A stretch of DNA of 53,764 bases from UBA1563 sp041667115 (GCA_041667115.1 JBAYFO010000021.1:1-53764), one strand, 5' to 3'; positions 7,763-16,918 are shown, counted from the stretch's first letter. Notes: generated by a model not told the origin, from the sequence alone. Program-made: numbers and translations.

Positions 7763-9916
7763 ATGAAAATGAAATCTCTACTTGTGTTTATGCTTTTACT
7801 TACGGGTTTAGCTATCGGTCAAGTTGATACTATCCCATTAGTAACTCTGCAGGATATTAATTTTATCCCAGATAGTTTAAATCCATCAACTTCTTGGCCT
7901 AATTCCCCTTTAGAAGGGAAGACAGTACATGTAAGAGGACAAGTAATAGTGAGCCCGGTTATTAATTCTAGTACCGACCGAAGGACTATTTTATCTGCAG
8001 GGGCACGGTGGGCATCTTATATACAGGAAAACGCTGCAAGTCCATGGTCAGGGTTGATGATATTACAAAATGATACGACAATTCAAGGAACCTTATTTGA
8101 TTTAGCTGATACTTCAGGAACTTACGAGTTTACCGGTGTTGTTACTCCTTACGGGCAAGCAACTGAACTAATTCTTATAACTGCGCCTCAACCGATTGAA
8201 ATTAATCTTATTGAACAACACACTAAGAGACCTGATCCGATTGTTTTAACTTTAGATAGTTGCTTTACAGCTCAAGGAACGTTCAATTATGATTTGAGAA
8301 AGTATTTGGGTATGTATGTTAGCTTTGTTGCGGATGCCGATCATCCGATTATTACATCTGACCTTATAACCGGTTCCGGTTCTACGGCGGGTGGGTTTAA
8401 TCTAAATGATCTTAACGGACATAAAATTCAGGTGTATGCTCAGTCTAGGTATTTTAAAACTGGAACAAGTTATACTCTTAGGACCGATTATACTCCACCA
8501 CCTTCCGGTTCTTATTTAAGCTATGTGAGAGGACTGCTGCAAGCTTACAATAACGTATGGGAAGTTGTTCCATTATATCCAGAAGATATGGGAGCTTCTA
8601 TTATTAATCCACCAGCTATATCAAATGTTAAAAGAAATCCCGCAATTGTTGGACCTAATGACGATGTTACGGTTACTGCTTCTGTAAAAAGTCTTTCAGG
8701 AATTTTCCCAAGCCATGTAACATCTGTTACCTTGTTTAAAAGAGTAAATGGTGGAACTTTAGATTCCTTACCGATGACAAAATTAAATACACCGGATTCT
8801 CTTTATTCGGTTGTAATTCCAAAAGTAGCAGATTCTGCGTATGTAGAGTATTATGTTAAAGCATACGAAGATCACAATCTGGCTTCTACGAGTCCTGGAA
8901 ATATTATCACAAGCAGGTATTCCTACCTTGTTTTGAATAGACCTCTGACAATTCAGGATGTTCGTTACAGTCCTCTTGGAAGTGCTTACAGTAGCTATAA
9001 TGGATATCATGTAACTATAACGGGAGTTGTAACCGCAGATACGTCGGATATACCGGGAAACCACGGAAGTAATCCTACTAGGGTTTATATGCAAAATGGT
9101 AACGGACCCTGGAGTGGCATTTTAATTGGTACTTTAGGAATGAGCGGTACTGATATCACTAAAGTTAAAAGAGGTGATAACATTACGGTTGAAGGAGTAA
9201 TCTCATTAGGTTCATTAGGAGTAAAAATTGATAGCATCTCACCAATAACAATTAATTCCCACGACAATCTGTTACCGGCTCCACAAGTTTTGTTAACTGA
9301 AACTGTGGGTACTTCAACGTTAGGAGTTGTTGCTGCTGAACAATGGTCAAGTTGTTTGGTACAGTATCAGAATGTTACCGTTGATAGCGCCAATGCAGAT
9401 GGAACCTATAACTATGGTGAATCATACGTTAATGATGGTGTTCTCCCTCATACAAGAGTTATCTGGTCGGATGGAAACACGAGTTTCAACGCCGGAGCTT
9501 CAGCTGTAAAAGTAAATAAAGGTGATAAATTTTCTTCAATTACCGGTGTTCTGGGTTATACTCATGCCTATTATAAATTAACACCAAGAAAAGATGATGA
9601 TATTACCGGTTATCTTCCTACTAGTGTTAAAGATGAAACTGCAGGTTTGCCGAATCAATATAATTTGAAGCAAAATTATCCAAACCCATTCAACCCATCG
9701 ACTAACATTGCTTATTCTATTCCTAAATCAGGATTAGTTACACTTAGGATATTTAATGTTCTTGGTCAGGAAGTACGAGTGCTTGTAAATCAGATGATGA
9801 ATCCCGGAACTTACAACGTTTCATTTGATGCAAGTTCATTAACTTCAGGTGTTTATTTCTATAGCCTTTCAGTAGATAACTTTACGCAAGTAAAGAAAAT
9901 GATGCTGCTTAAATAA
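7763..9916 (+). CDS. T9SS-sorted secreted protein with OB-fold-like repeats
   Basis: The 717-residue protein has a signal peptide (MKMKSLLVFMLLLTGLAIGQ) and a clear T9SS type A sorting domain at the C-terminus: YPNPFNPSTNIAYSI, FNVLGQEV, SGVYFYSL and a basic end KKMMLLK. Two related domains, about 20-135 and 395-500, look like the OB-fold or DUF5689-type modules found in secreted nuclease-like proteins of this phylum. An Ig-like region separates them. No catalytic residues were recognised. A strong AAGGAG ribosome site precedes the ATG. A good terminator follows at 9924-9960, so genes 5628 and 7763 may form their own transcript with partial read-through. Confidence 0.8.
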   Translation: MKMKSLLVFMLLLTGLAIGQVDTIPLVTLQDINFIPDSLNPSTSWPNSPLEGKTVHVRGQVIVSPVINSSTDRRTILSAGARWASYIQENAASPWSGLMILQNDTTIQGTLFDLADTSGTYEFTGVVTPYGQATELILITAPQPIEINLIEQHTKRPDPIVLTLDSCFTAQGTFNYDLRKYLGMYVSFVADADHPIITSDLITGSGSTAGGFNLNDLNGHKIQVYAQSRYFKTGTSYTLRTDYTPPPSGSYLSYVRGLLQAYNNVWEVVPLYPEDMGASIINPPAISNVKRNPAIVGPNDDVTVTASVKSLSGIFPSHVTSVTLFKRVNGGTLDSLPMTKLNTPDSLYSVVIPKVADSAYVEYYVKAYEDHNLASTSPGNIITSRYSYLVLNRPLTIQDVRYSPLGSAYSSYNGYHVTITGVVTADTSDIPGNHGSNPTRVYMQNGNGPWSGILIGTLGMSGTDITKVKRGDNITVEGVISLGSLGVKIDSISPITINSHDNLLPAPQVLLTETVGTSTLGVVAAEQWSSCLVQYQNVTVDSANADGTYNYGESYVNDGVLPHTRVIWSDGNTSFNAGASAVKVNKGDKFSSITGVLGYTHAYYKLTPRKDDDITGYLPTSVKDETAGLPNQYNLKQNYPNPFNPSTNIAYSIPKSGLVTLRIFNVLGQEVRVLVNQMMNPGTYNVSFDASSLTSGVYFYSLSVDNFTQVKKMMLLK

Positions 9917-9923
9917 ATTGTTA

Positions 9924-9960
9924 CGGTTGCTGCATCAATAATGCAGCAACCCTTTTATTT
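9924..9960 (+). terminator. intrinsic terminator
   Basis: A perfect 11-bp stem (GGTTGCTGCAT with ATGCAGCAACC) with a 5-nt loop is followed by CTTTTATTTT. It lies 7 bases after the stop of the T9SS-sorted protein gene and before the lipoprotein gene in the same direction, so it may end or weaken transcription there. Confidence 0.85.
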
Positions 9961-9979
9961 TTATTAAATAGAATTTTTC

Positions 9980-11533
9980 ATGATAAAAAAATTAATAGTT
10001 AGTTTCTTTTTAGTCGGAATGGTTTTCTTTTCCGCATGTAAAGATAAAATAGTTGGTGATGTACCGGTCGAGAATAAAGCGCCTATTACCAAAGTATTCC
10101 TCAATCCAGACAGCACGGTTTCGCAACAACAGAGTACAATAAAATTATACTGGAGCGGCGACGATCCGGATGGTTTTGTTGTCGGGTATTACATTTCCTG
10201 GAATGGAACAAATTGGGCATTTACATCGAAGAACGACAGCCTTTTTTCACTTCAAATTGGTGTAGTTGATACCACTTTTTCATTTAAGGTTTCTGCGGTT
10301 GATAATTCCGGCAATGGACAATATGACTCCCAGATCGTTCAGAATAATATTTCTTACGGACCGGAACCTTTCACCGATGTTAATGCAAATGGACAATGGG
10401 ATTCTGGTGAACCATTTGTAGATATCGGTTTAATCGATCCAAACCCTGCAACCTTGAGATTGCCGATTAAGAATACAGCCCCTACGGTTAGTTGGAATAT
10501 TCTTTCAACACATCCCGACACTTCATTTACAGCGATGTCATTTGGTTGGAATTCAGCAGATATTGACGGTGACGCAACAATCTTACAGGTCAATCTTGCC
10601 CTTAATGATACCAATAATTTTGTAGCGATTAACGGTGGTGTAAAAGTGGTTACCATCCGGACAAAAGATTTTTCTAATCCGAATCCTTTAATGGATATAT
10701 TGATTGATGGTGATCCTAATAACCAGGCGGCTGATGAAACTACCGGACAGAAAATAAAATTACCGGGCTTGCATTATGATGCAAATAATATTTTTTACAT
10801 TCAAGCAGTTGATATTTCAGGTGCAAAATCTCCCTGGCTAAGTTCAGAAACGCAAAAAAATAGTAAACCGGGTTGGTTTGTAAAAAAACCAAAAGGCAAA
10901 ATTGTTATAGTAGATGATTATAAAAAACTTGATAACGCGCCTGATTTTTATGCGAATATGATGAATGATAGTCTGGCACTAAAAAATAAATATGATGTTT
11001 ATGATATTTATAATCAGAAACCACCATTTCTTAATTCTACTTTTTTAGAAACCATAAAACTATTTGATGCTGTACTCTGGTATGCGGACAATGATCCTTC
11101 ACTTGATCTTGCAAGTTCATCCGTTCAGAAATATACTACTCTTGGGGGAAAAATCTTTTTTTCTTTACAGTTCCCTCAAACTGTTGACCTTTCACAGATT
11201 CAGGGTTTTCTTCCAATAATTCCGGATAGCAGTGATTACACGACTTTTCTTCCGACCGGTTCAGTTGCTTCAGATACATCGCATAACGGTTATCCGAGTC
11301 TTCAGGTAACTGCATCTTTAGCTAGAGCGCGTTCCTTTTATCTCAGCAACATTGGAGTTACTCCTATTTATTATTTCCCGAATAAAGTTTTAAAAGGATA
11401 TATCGGATTTGAGAATAATGAAAAGAGTATTTTCTTTATTGGTATGCCGCTGCATCGGATCAACGGGTTCCCTGGAAGTGTGAAAAATTTATTAACTAAG
11501 GTATTATTCCAAGATTTCAATTTAACGCCATGA
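9980..11533 (+). CDS. surface lipoprotein with fibronectin-III-like region
   Basis: The 517-residue protein has a lipoprotein signal ending in a lipobox (VFFSAC, Cys20), so it is probably anchored in the outer membrane. Residues about 35-115 form a fibronectin-III-like module with the DPDG motif, followed by the metal-loop-like DVNANGQWDSGEP. The region from about 310 onward (IVIVDDYKK, LWYADNDP) resembles a Rossmann-like or GATase-like fold. No active site was recognised. Its stop codon overlaps the start of the TonB-dependent receptor (ATGA at 11530-11533), so the two are translationally coupled and may form one surface complex, in the manner of SusC/SusD pairs, although this is not a SusD homologue. 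Confidence 0.65.
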   Translation: MIKKLIVSFFLVGMVFFSACKDKIVGDVPVENKAPITKVFLNPDSTVSQQQSTIKLYWSGDDPDGFVVGYYISWNGTNWAFTSKNDSLFSLQIGVVDTTFSFKVSAVDNSGNGQYDSQIVQNNISYGPEPFTDVNANGQWDSGEPFVDIGLIDPNPATLRLPIKNTAPTVSWNILSTHPDTSFTAMSFGWNSADIDGDATILQVNLALNDTNNFVAINGGVKVVTIRTKDFSNPNPLMDILIDGDPNNQAADETTGQKIKLPGLHYDANNIFYIQAVDISGAKSPWLSSETQKNSKPGWFVKKPKGKIVIVDDYKKLDNAPDFYANMMNDSLALKNKYDVYDIYNQKPPFLNSTFLETIKLFDAVLWYADNDPSLDLASSSVQKYTTLGGKIFFSLQFPQTVDLSQIQGFLPIIPDSSDYTTFLPTGSVASDTSHNGYPSLQVTASLARARSFYLSNIGVTPIYYFPNKVLKGYIGFENNEKSIFFIGMPLHRINGFPGSVKNLLTKVLFQDFNLTP

Positions 11534-14331
11534 AATTATTACTTACCATATTGACCCTATCATTCTTTTCTCTTTTTGCTCAAGAGACCGGAACAATTAC
11601 GGGTAAAGTCACAGACAAAAAGACAAAAGAAGCTTTACTCGGAGTAAATGTTTCGCTCAAAGGGACTTACTACGGAGCCGCTACAGATTTTGATGGGGCT
11701 TACAAAATCAAAAATATCAATCCCGGAACTTACAATATTGAAGTTTCGCTTATCGGATACAAAGCGGTTAAGTTTGGTGCTATTAAAGTTGAACGCGGGA
11801 AAACAAAACAATTGGATATCCAACTTGAAGAATCAGCTTTAACTCTGGGGCAAGAAGTTGTTATTGTTGGTGCCAGACCAATGCTTGATGCGGAGGAAAC
11901 ACAAAGCATAAAAACAATTTCCAAAGAAGATATTCAAAATGCACGCCTTGAAAACATATCTGATATCGTTGTTCAACAGGCAGGTGTTGTAAAATCCGAT
12001 AATGAAATTCACATACGTGGCGGCAGGTCGAGTGAAAACGCCTTTTTATTAGATGGTGTTTCAGTCCAAGATCCTTTAGCCGGTACAGGATTCGGGCTGC
12101 AACTTTCCGCAAATGCTATTGAAGAAGTTGAAGTTATCACCGGCGGATATAATGCAGAGTTTGGTCAAGCTACTTCCGGAGTTGTTAATGTGAAGACAAA
12201 GGAAGGGGGAGAAAAATATCATGGGTATTTGTCTTACAAAAATGATAATATGTTTGGAAATAAATCTTTTCATGTATTCAATACTGATATAGTTGAAGCT
12301 AATCTTAGTGGACCTGAGCCACTTACCTCTGAACTTCTGCCTGCATTGGGATTGAAAATACCTGGTGAAATTAGTTTTTTTGGTAACTTCTTTATGGGTG
12401 TTACTGATGGAATTACTCAAGGATATAACAAGTCTACTGCGCGGCAGGTTGTTTCTTCCATCTTCAATGGTTCACGGTTTGCGCCGCGAGCAGAAAATAG
12501 TTGGTTTTGGTTAGGAAAAATAACTTATAAAATATCGCCAACATTTAAATTGCAATATTCATTTAATCAATCGGTCAGTATAAATCAGAACTCACAATCT
12601 TTACAATCGAATCTTGAATATGTAGAGCCGAGTCCGGGATATCAGTATCCATTCCAAAATATTTTTGACAATGCAAATACTTATACCCATAACAATGTTT
12701 ACCAGACTATCAGTATTACGCATACACTCAATCCGAAAACATTTTATGAATTAAAATTAAATTCTTTTTTTACTCACTTAAGAGCAGACGCAAACGGAAA
12801 ACCCTGGAACGAATATCTTGAGCCGAAAGATATAACCAATTTCCCGGTTCAATATTATAACACATCGGCTGATACGATTGGAGTTATTCCGGGAGACGGA
12901 TTCTGGGACATCGGTAATCCTTATACCTGGCATGACCATTATGTTCAAGAGTTTTCAGTTAAAGGAGATTTGACAAGTTTTTTTGATGAAAAAAATAAAT
13001 TTAAAGCCGGCTTCGATTTCCAGACTCAGGAAATGCAGGTTGTAGATATCTATCAACCCTGGGTTGGTGAGTTAGGTTTGAATAACGACATTTATAAAGT
13101 TCATCCCTCAAAAGGTGCACTCTACGCTCAAGATAACGTTAATTTTTCCGGAATGATCTTGAATTTCGGTTTGCGTATGGATTACTGGTTCCCCGGTAAA
13201 TTTGTTGACGACGCTGTGAATAATCCGGATGTGATTACTATTCCTGACAAAGTAAGAAAAAGTTATAACGACAATACATATGATTTTTTCGGAAGAAGAT
13301 TTAAAGCAAGGTTAAGTCCAAGGCTTGGTATTTCTCATCCTGTTTCAGATTATCAAACGTTATTCTTTTCATATGGACATTTCAGCAAATGGCCAAATCC
13401 CCAGTTTGTTTATGCGAAACTTAATCCGGTGAGTGCTCAGTCATCATTCCAGAAATTTGGAAACCCGGACTTAAATCCTGAAACAACGGTAGCGTATGAA
13501 TTGGGAATTAAAACCCAGTTTTCACCTGATGACATTCTTACTTTGACGGCTTACTATAAAGATATTTTTGATTACGTAAGTACAAGATCAGCGATCATCA
13601 CTACTGCAAGACTTTCGTCAAGTTCTTTCACAACCTATGTCAATTCTGATTATGCCCGTTCAAGAGGTGTTGAACTTGAGTATAAGAAAAGAATAGGGAA
13701 AACCTTTACCGGTGCTTTCAACTTTACCTATTCAATTGTTACCGGTAAAAGTTCATCGCCGGATGAAGGAGTTCTTGTTCAGAGAGGTTCATTGACTGAA
13801 TCAATTAAAGAATATTATATGACCTGGGATCGTCCGCTGAATGCTTCCGTTTCAACTAATTTTTATATTGAAAAAAATGATGCATTATTTGGATTTGGGA
13901 ATGGCATTTTGGATGACTACAACATCTACGTAAGAGCACAATTTGAATCGGGAAAGCGTTATACTCCGGCATACTTTACAGGAAAATATTTAACGGATGG
14001 AAGACCTGAGTATGTTACGATTACAAATGATCGGAACAACAAAATTGGTGAAAATTGGTTCTGGATAGACCTTAATTTTGAAAAATATATAAAGTTCGGT
14101 TCATTAAATTTCACGGTGTTTGCAGAAGTCAATAATCTTTTTGATGCAAAAAATCCTGCGATAATTAATCCTACAACCGGTAAAGCTTATGAATTGGGTG
14201 ATCCGACCCCAACGAGTTGGAATGATCCATTATATCCCGATTTACAGGCTCCTATTAGTGCAACCCCGTTTAACCCGGCTAGGTATTTAACAAGACGCAA
14301 TATAAAATTAGGAATTAGTTTAAGACTATAA
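11530..14331 (+). CDS. TonB-dependent outer-membrane receptor with carboxypeptidase-regulatory-like domain
   Basis: The 933-residue protein has a signal peptide (about residues 1-16), then a CarboxypepD_reg-like/CNA-B domain (about 20-105, GTITGKVTDKKTKEALLGVNV), then a plug domain (about 115-215, with IHIRGGRSSENAFLLDGV) and a long beta-barrel ending in KLGISLRL with a terminal aromatic-poor strand. Such receptors import a ligand with energy from the TonB-ExbBD system; the ligand cannot be read from sequence. It overlaps the upstream lipoprotein by four bases. The next gene in the operon would be the PorV-like barrel, but a 458-bp inverted-repeat unit lies between them. Confidence 0.88.
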   Translation: MKLLLTILTLSFFSLFAQETGTITGKVTDKKTKEALLGVNVSLKGTYYGAATDFDGAYKIKNINPGTYNIEVSLIGYKAVKFGAIKVERGKTKQLDIQLEESALTLGQEVVIVGARPMLDAEETQSIKTISKEDIQNARLENISDIVVQQAGVVKSDNEIHIRGGRSSENAFLLDGVSVQDPLAGTGFGLQLSANAIEEVEVITGGYNAEFGQATSGVVNVKTKEGGEKYHGYLSYKNDNMFGNKSFHVFNTDIVEANLSGPEPLTSELLPALGLKIPGEISFFGNFFMGVTDGITQGYNKSTARQVVSSIFNGSRFAPRAENSWFWLGKITYKISPTFKLQYSFNQSVSINQNSQSLQSNLEYVEPSPGYQYPFQNIFDNANTYTHNNVYQTISITHTLNPKTFYELKLNSFFTHLRADANGKPWNEYLEPKDITNFPVQYYNTSADTIGVIPGDGFWDIGNPYTWHDHYVQEFSVKGDLTSFFDEKNKFKAGFDFQTQEMQVVDIYQPWVGELGLNNDIYKVHPSKGALYAQDNVNFSGMILNFGLRMDYWFPGKFVDDAVNNPDVITIPDKVRKSYNDNTYDFFGRRFKARLSPRLGISHPVSDYQTLFFSYGHFSKWPNPQFVYAKLNPVSAQSSFQKFGNPDLNPETTVAYELGIKTQFSPDDILTLTAYYKDIFDYVSTRSAIITTARLSSSSFTTYVNSDYARSRGVELEYKKRIGKTFTGAFNFTYSIVTGKSSSPDEGVLVQRGSLTESIKEYYMTWDRPLNASVSTNFYIEKNDALFGFGNGILDDYNIYVRAQFESGKRYTPAYFTGKYLTDGRPEYVTITNDRNNKIGENWFWIDLNFEKYIKFGSLNFTVFAEVNNLFDAKNPAIINPTTGKAYELGDPTPTSWNDPLYPDLQAPISATPFNPARYLTRRNIKLGISLRL

Positions 14332-14360
14332 TTAGGACGAAAGATATTTCGTAGTGATAA

Positions 14361-14385
14361 TGATTTAAGAACAAGGATTAACGAT
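14361..14385 (+). repeat. left 25-bp inverted repeat arm
   Basis: Perfectly complementary to 14794-14818. It lies between the receptor stop and the four-helix-bundle start and ends 21 bases before the ATG. A further 16-nt palindrome, ACGAAA-GATA-TTTCGT, is just outside it at 14337-14352. Confidence 0.9.
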
Positions 14386-14406
14386 ATACGATTTGTGAAG
14401 TGATGA

Positions 14407-14814
14407 ATGAATAAACGTGAACTTGAAGAACGATTAATAGATTTTGCTGTATTGATTATTAATATTGTTGGAAATATGCCTGATACAAAAGCGGCGAATC
14501 ATTTAAGCGGACAATTATTGCGTTCAGGAACTTCTCCTGCGCTAAATTATGGTGAAGCGCAAAGTGGAGAATCTCGAAGAGATTTTATCCACAAAATAAA
14601 AATTGTACTGAAAGAATTGAGAGAAAGTTATATATGTTTGCAAATAATTTACCGTACAAAACTTTTTAAATCGGAAGTGAAAATACAACAAGCATTGAAC
14701 GAATGTAATGAGTTAATTTCAATTTTTGTAAAAAGTGTTGAAACAGCAATGAAAAATGAGAACGAGAAATTGCAAAATAATCTTAAATCAAAAATCGTTA
14801 ATCCTTGTTCTTAA
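14407..14814 (+). CDS. four-helix-bundle protein of the 23S rRNA intervening-sequence (S23) family
   Basis: The 135-residue protein is mostly helical and has the family hallmarks: an early DFAVLIINIVGNMP segment, then LSGQLLRSGTSPALNYGEAQSGESRRDFIHK and the KIVLKELRES helix. Length is normal (about 120 is typical), with an extra tail of about 15 residues encoded by the inverted repeat. Family members are encoded in intervening sequences of 23S rRNA genes, and a relative (Avd) works in diversity-generating retroelements; the biochemical role of most copies is unknown. There is no reverse transcriptase or rRNA gene nearby. It interrupts a receptor/porin operon, which suggests arrival as a unit. 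An earlier out-of-frame ATG at 14403 gives only two codons. Confidence 0.85.
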   Translation: MNKRELEERLIDFAVLIINIVGNMPDTKAANHLSGQLLRSGTSPALNYGEAQSGESRRDFIHKIKIVLKELRESYICLQIIYRTKLFKSEVKIQQALNECNELISIFVKSVETAMKNENEKLQNNLKSKIVNPCS

Positions 14815-14818
14815 ATCA
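14794..14818 (-). repeat. right 25-bp inverted repeat arm
   Basis: Exact reverse complement of 14361-14385. It overlaps the end of the four-helix-bundle gene, so it codes for its final residues (VNPCS region) and the stop, and ends 24 bases before the PorV-like start. Confidence 0.9.
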
Positions 14819-14842
14819 ATTTTTAACTTAAAAAAAACGAAG

Positions 14843-15838
14843 ATGAAAAAATTTCTAATAATACTATTTGTACTTCTAACAGCTCGTCTTGAAACTCAGG
14901 CTCAACTCTTTCCTGTTCTCGGTGGGCAAAGAGCCGGAATTTCAACTGCACAGTTTCTGAAAATCGGCGTTGGCGGCAGAGCAGAAGCAATGGGAGAAGC
15001 ATTTATTGCAGTTGCAAATGATGCCTCAGCCCTCTATTGGAATCCGGCTGGATTAGTCCAGTTTGCGGATGATCAAGTAATATTTTCCCACAACAAATGG
15101 GTTGTGGATATTAACCACGAGTTTGTTGGCGCCGTATATCATTTAGATGAATCAAATGCGTTTGGTTTATCATTTACTTCTTTATCCATGCAGGATATGC
15201 CTGTAACAACCGAATTTCAACCATTTGGTACCGGTGAATATTTTGGATTTGGCGACATTGCAATTGGTGTAACTTATTCCAGAAAAATGACTGCACAGTT
15301 CAGCTTTGGTGGAACTGTTAAATACATGGAAGAAACTCTGGATAAATTGAAAATGCGCGGTGTGATGATAGATCTCGGCACTTATTACTGGACAGGCTTG
15401 GGGAGTTCTAGATTTGCCGTCTCCGTATCAAATTTTGGAAATAATCTCGCTCCCGATGGGGAAGTTGTTCTTATTGGTAAAAGAACAAAATCCGAATGGC
15501 AGGCATTTTCTCCTCCAACCATGTTTAGAATTGGCTTCGCATTTGAACCTTATGAAACTGAGATGAATAAGATCACGGCTTCAATTCAATTGAATCACCC
15601 GAACGACAACAGTGAAAATGTTTCTCTTGGCGGTGAATATACGTTTCAAGAACCGAGTCTCAATTCATCATTTTTCTTAAGAGGCGGGTATAAGTTTAAT
15701 GTTGAAGAACAAAATTATACTTTTGGCGCTGGCATTTCTGCACCTGTCAGTTTTGCTAGAATTACGCTTGACTATGCTTATTCAAATTTTGTAAGATTAG
15801 GAACAGCTCATCGATTCTCAATTATTTTAGGTCTGTAA
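14843..15838 (+). CDS. PorV/PorQ-family outer-membrane beta-barrel protein
   Basis: The 331-residue protein starts at the ATG at 14843, which gives a clean signal peptide (MKKFLIILFVLLTARLETQAQ). A longer frame exists upstream but runs through the inverted-repeat unit and is not natural. The N-terminus of the mature protein has the family block STAQFLKIGVGGRAEAMGEA and NDASALYWNPAGL, typical of PorV and the UPF0164/FadL-like group. PorV is the shuttle/attachment component of the T9SS in Bacteroidota; paralogues are frequent, so a T9SS role here is possible but not certain. It ends six bases before a propeller lipoprotein gene. Confidence 0.8.
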   Translation: MKKFLIILFVLLTARLETQAQLFPVLGGQRAGISTAQFLKIGVGGRAEAMGEAFIAVANDASALYWNPAGLVQFADDQVIFSHNKWVVDINHEFVGAVYHLDESNAFGLSFTSLSMQDMPVTTEFQPFGTGEYFGFGDIAIGVTYSRKMTAQFSFGGTVKYMEETLDKLKMRGVMIDLGTYYWTGLGSSRFAVSVSNFGNNLAPDGEVVLIGKRTKSEWQAFSPPTMFRIGFAFEPYETEMNKITASIQLNHPNDNSENVSLGGEYTFQEPSLNSSFFLRGGYKFNVEEQNYTFGAGISAPVSFARITLDYAYSNFVRLGTAHRFSIILGL

Positions 15839-15844
15839 TAAAAG

Positions 15845-16918
15845 ATGAAAAAATATTTTAAATATCTTATTCTAATTCTTCCTTTTTTCTTCGGGTGCGG
15901 AGATAAATTAGATATCAATCAATTTAACACGAATACTCAAAATGTCAACACTGCTGGTGATACGGTTTATGTCCAATTATCACCTTCATGGGAAGGATTT
16001 AATAATCCGCAGGCAATTTTAGTAGGCAAAGAACCTTTTATTTATGTCTGTGATACGGATAATAATAGAATCGTTATGTTGAATACTGCCGGAACGGTGT
16101 TGGGGACAAAAACTATTCAAAAACCAATTGCAATTGCACAAGATTATAGATTGAATCTGATAGTCTGCGCGCAATTTGATACGCTTAGTACAACCTTTAG
16201 TGCGGTATATAAAATTGATTTGTTCGCAGCACAACATGATATTGCAAATGCCCCGGTTACACGGATTTTACCTGGCGCTGCCGACTTCAATTATCCTTTA
16301 AGGAAATATACAGCGGTTGCTGCGTTCTATGATAATTCATTTTTTGTTGCCAGAAATGGTCCAAATAATACAAGTATCTATGATCCTGATAACTCTATTT
16401 TAAAATTTCAGCCAAAAAAATATTTTAATGCAGGGGAAGGGGATACGCTTATCGGCAGAGTACCAAACATAGACCCGCTAAGTTCGGGCTTAATCTCCGC
16501 AAACGGTATAAATTCAATGACTCCTTTTAATAAAAGGAATGTAGATTTTATCGCTACATTTTCCGGAGAGACCAGTTTCAAATCACAATGGTTTCACTTT
16601 TTTGTTTCTGCTGTTGACGAAAGATATGTAAGTCAATTTTCTCCTCATGATGGAACCCCGTTTGCGCAGCCAAACAAATTTGGATCACCTGCCGGAAGTT
16701 GTATTGATCAATATGGAAACATTTTTATTGCTGATGGCAGCGCGGCTAAAGATAGTGTTTACAACTTCAACCAATACGGTGATGAACTACATTCTTTCGG
16801 TGGACCGAGTGTCTTCACACGTCCGGCTGGTGTAGCTTTTTTTGATAAAACACTATATGTGCTTGATGCCGGAAGTAATAAAATTGCAAGATTTATTCTT
16901 TCTACCGATATACGATAA
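15845..16918 (+). CDS. NHL/beta-propeller lipoprotein
   Basis: The 357-residue protein begins with a lipoprotein signal and lipobox (FFFGCG, Cys18). The body has repeated NHL-like blades: NNPQAILVGKEPFIYVCDTDNNRIVMLN, then PAGSCIDQYGNIFIADGS and RPAGVAFFDKTLYVLDAGSNKIARF near the C-terminus. Such propellers usually bind protein or polysaccharide partners; no catalytic site is visible. It is the last gene of the envelope run. The gap after it up to 17216 carries a promoter for the next gene. Confidence 0.78.
   Translation: MKKYFKYLILILPFFFGCGDKLDINQFNTNTQNVNTAGDTVYVQLSPSWEGFNNPQAILVGKEPFIYVCDTDNNRIVMLNTAGTVLGTKTIQKPIAIAQDYRLNLIVCAQFDTLSTTFSAVYKIDLFAAQHDIANAPVTRILPGAADFNYPLRKYTAVAAFYDNSFFVARNGPNNTSIYDPDNSILKFQPKKYFNAGEGDTLIGRVPNIDPLSSGLISANGINSMTPFNKRNVDFIATFSGETSFKSQWFHFFVSAVDERYVSQFSPHDGTPFAQPNKFGSPAGSCIDQYGNIFIADGSAAKDSVYNFNQYGDELHSFGGPSVFTRPAGVAFFDKTLYVLDAGSNKIARFILSTDIR

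Larger units (their letters stand above)
14361..14818. mobile_element. 458-bp unit bounded by perfect 25-bp inverted repeats, carrying a four-helix-bundle gene
   Basis: The left arm is 14361-14385 (begins TGATTTAAGAACAAGG) and the right arm 14794-14818 is its exact reverse complement, 25 of 25 bases. The match stops at the next base on both sides. The right arm encodes the last residues and stop of the enclosed gene. CTTAAATCAA is also repeated directly at 14782-14791 and 14810-14819. No target-site duplication is evident. Known 23S rRNA intervening sequences have the same plan (inverted ends around a four-helix-bundle gene), but this one is between protein genes. Mobility is inferred. Confidence 0.7.

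Noticed and set aside
14337..14352. 16-nt palindrome ACGAAA-GATA-TTTCGT just outside the left 25-bp arm
   Set aside because: Short and AT-rich; no partner on the other side of the unit, so I do not count it as part of the ends.
14361..14818. Diversity-generating retroelement, because the four-helix-bundle family includes Avd
   Set aside because: No reverse transcriptase, template repeat or variable repeat is visible anywhere in the window.
14756..14842. Upstream extension of the PorV-like reading frame
   Set aside because: It runs through the inverted-repeat unit in another frame and destroys the signal peptide; the ATG at 14843 is the proper start.
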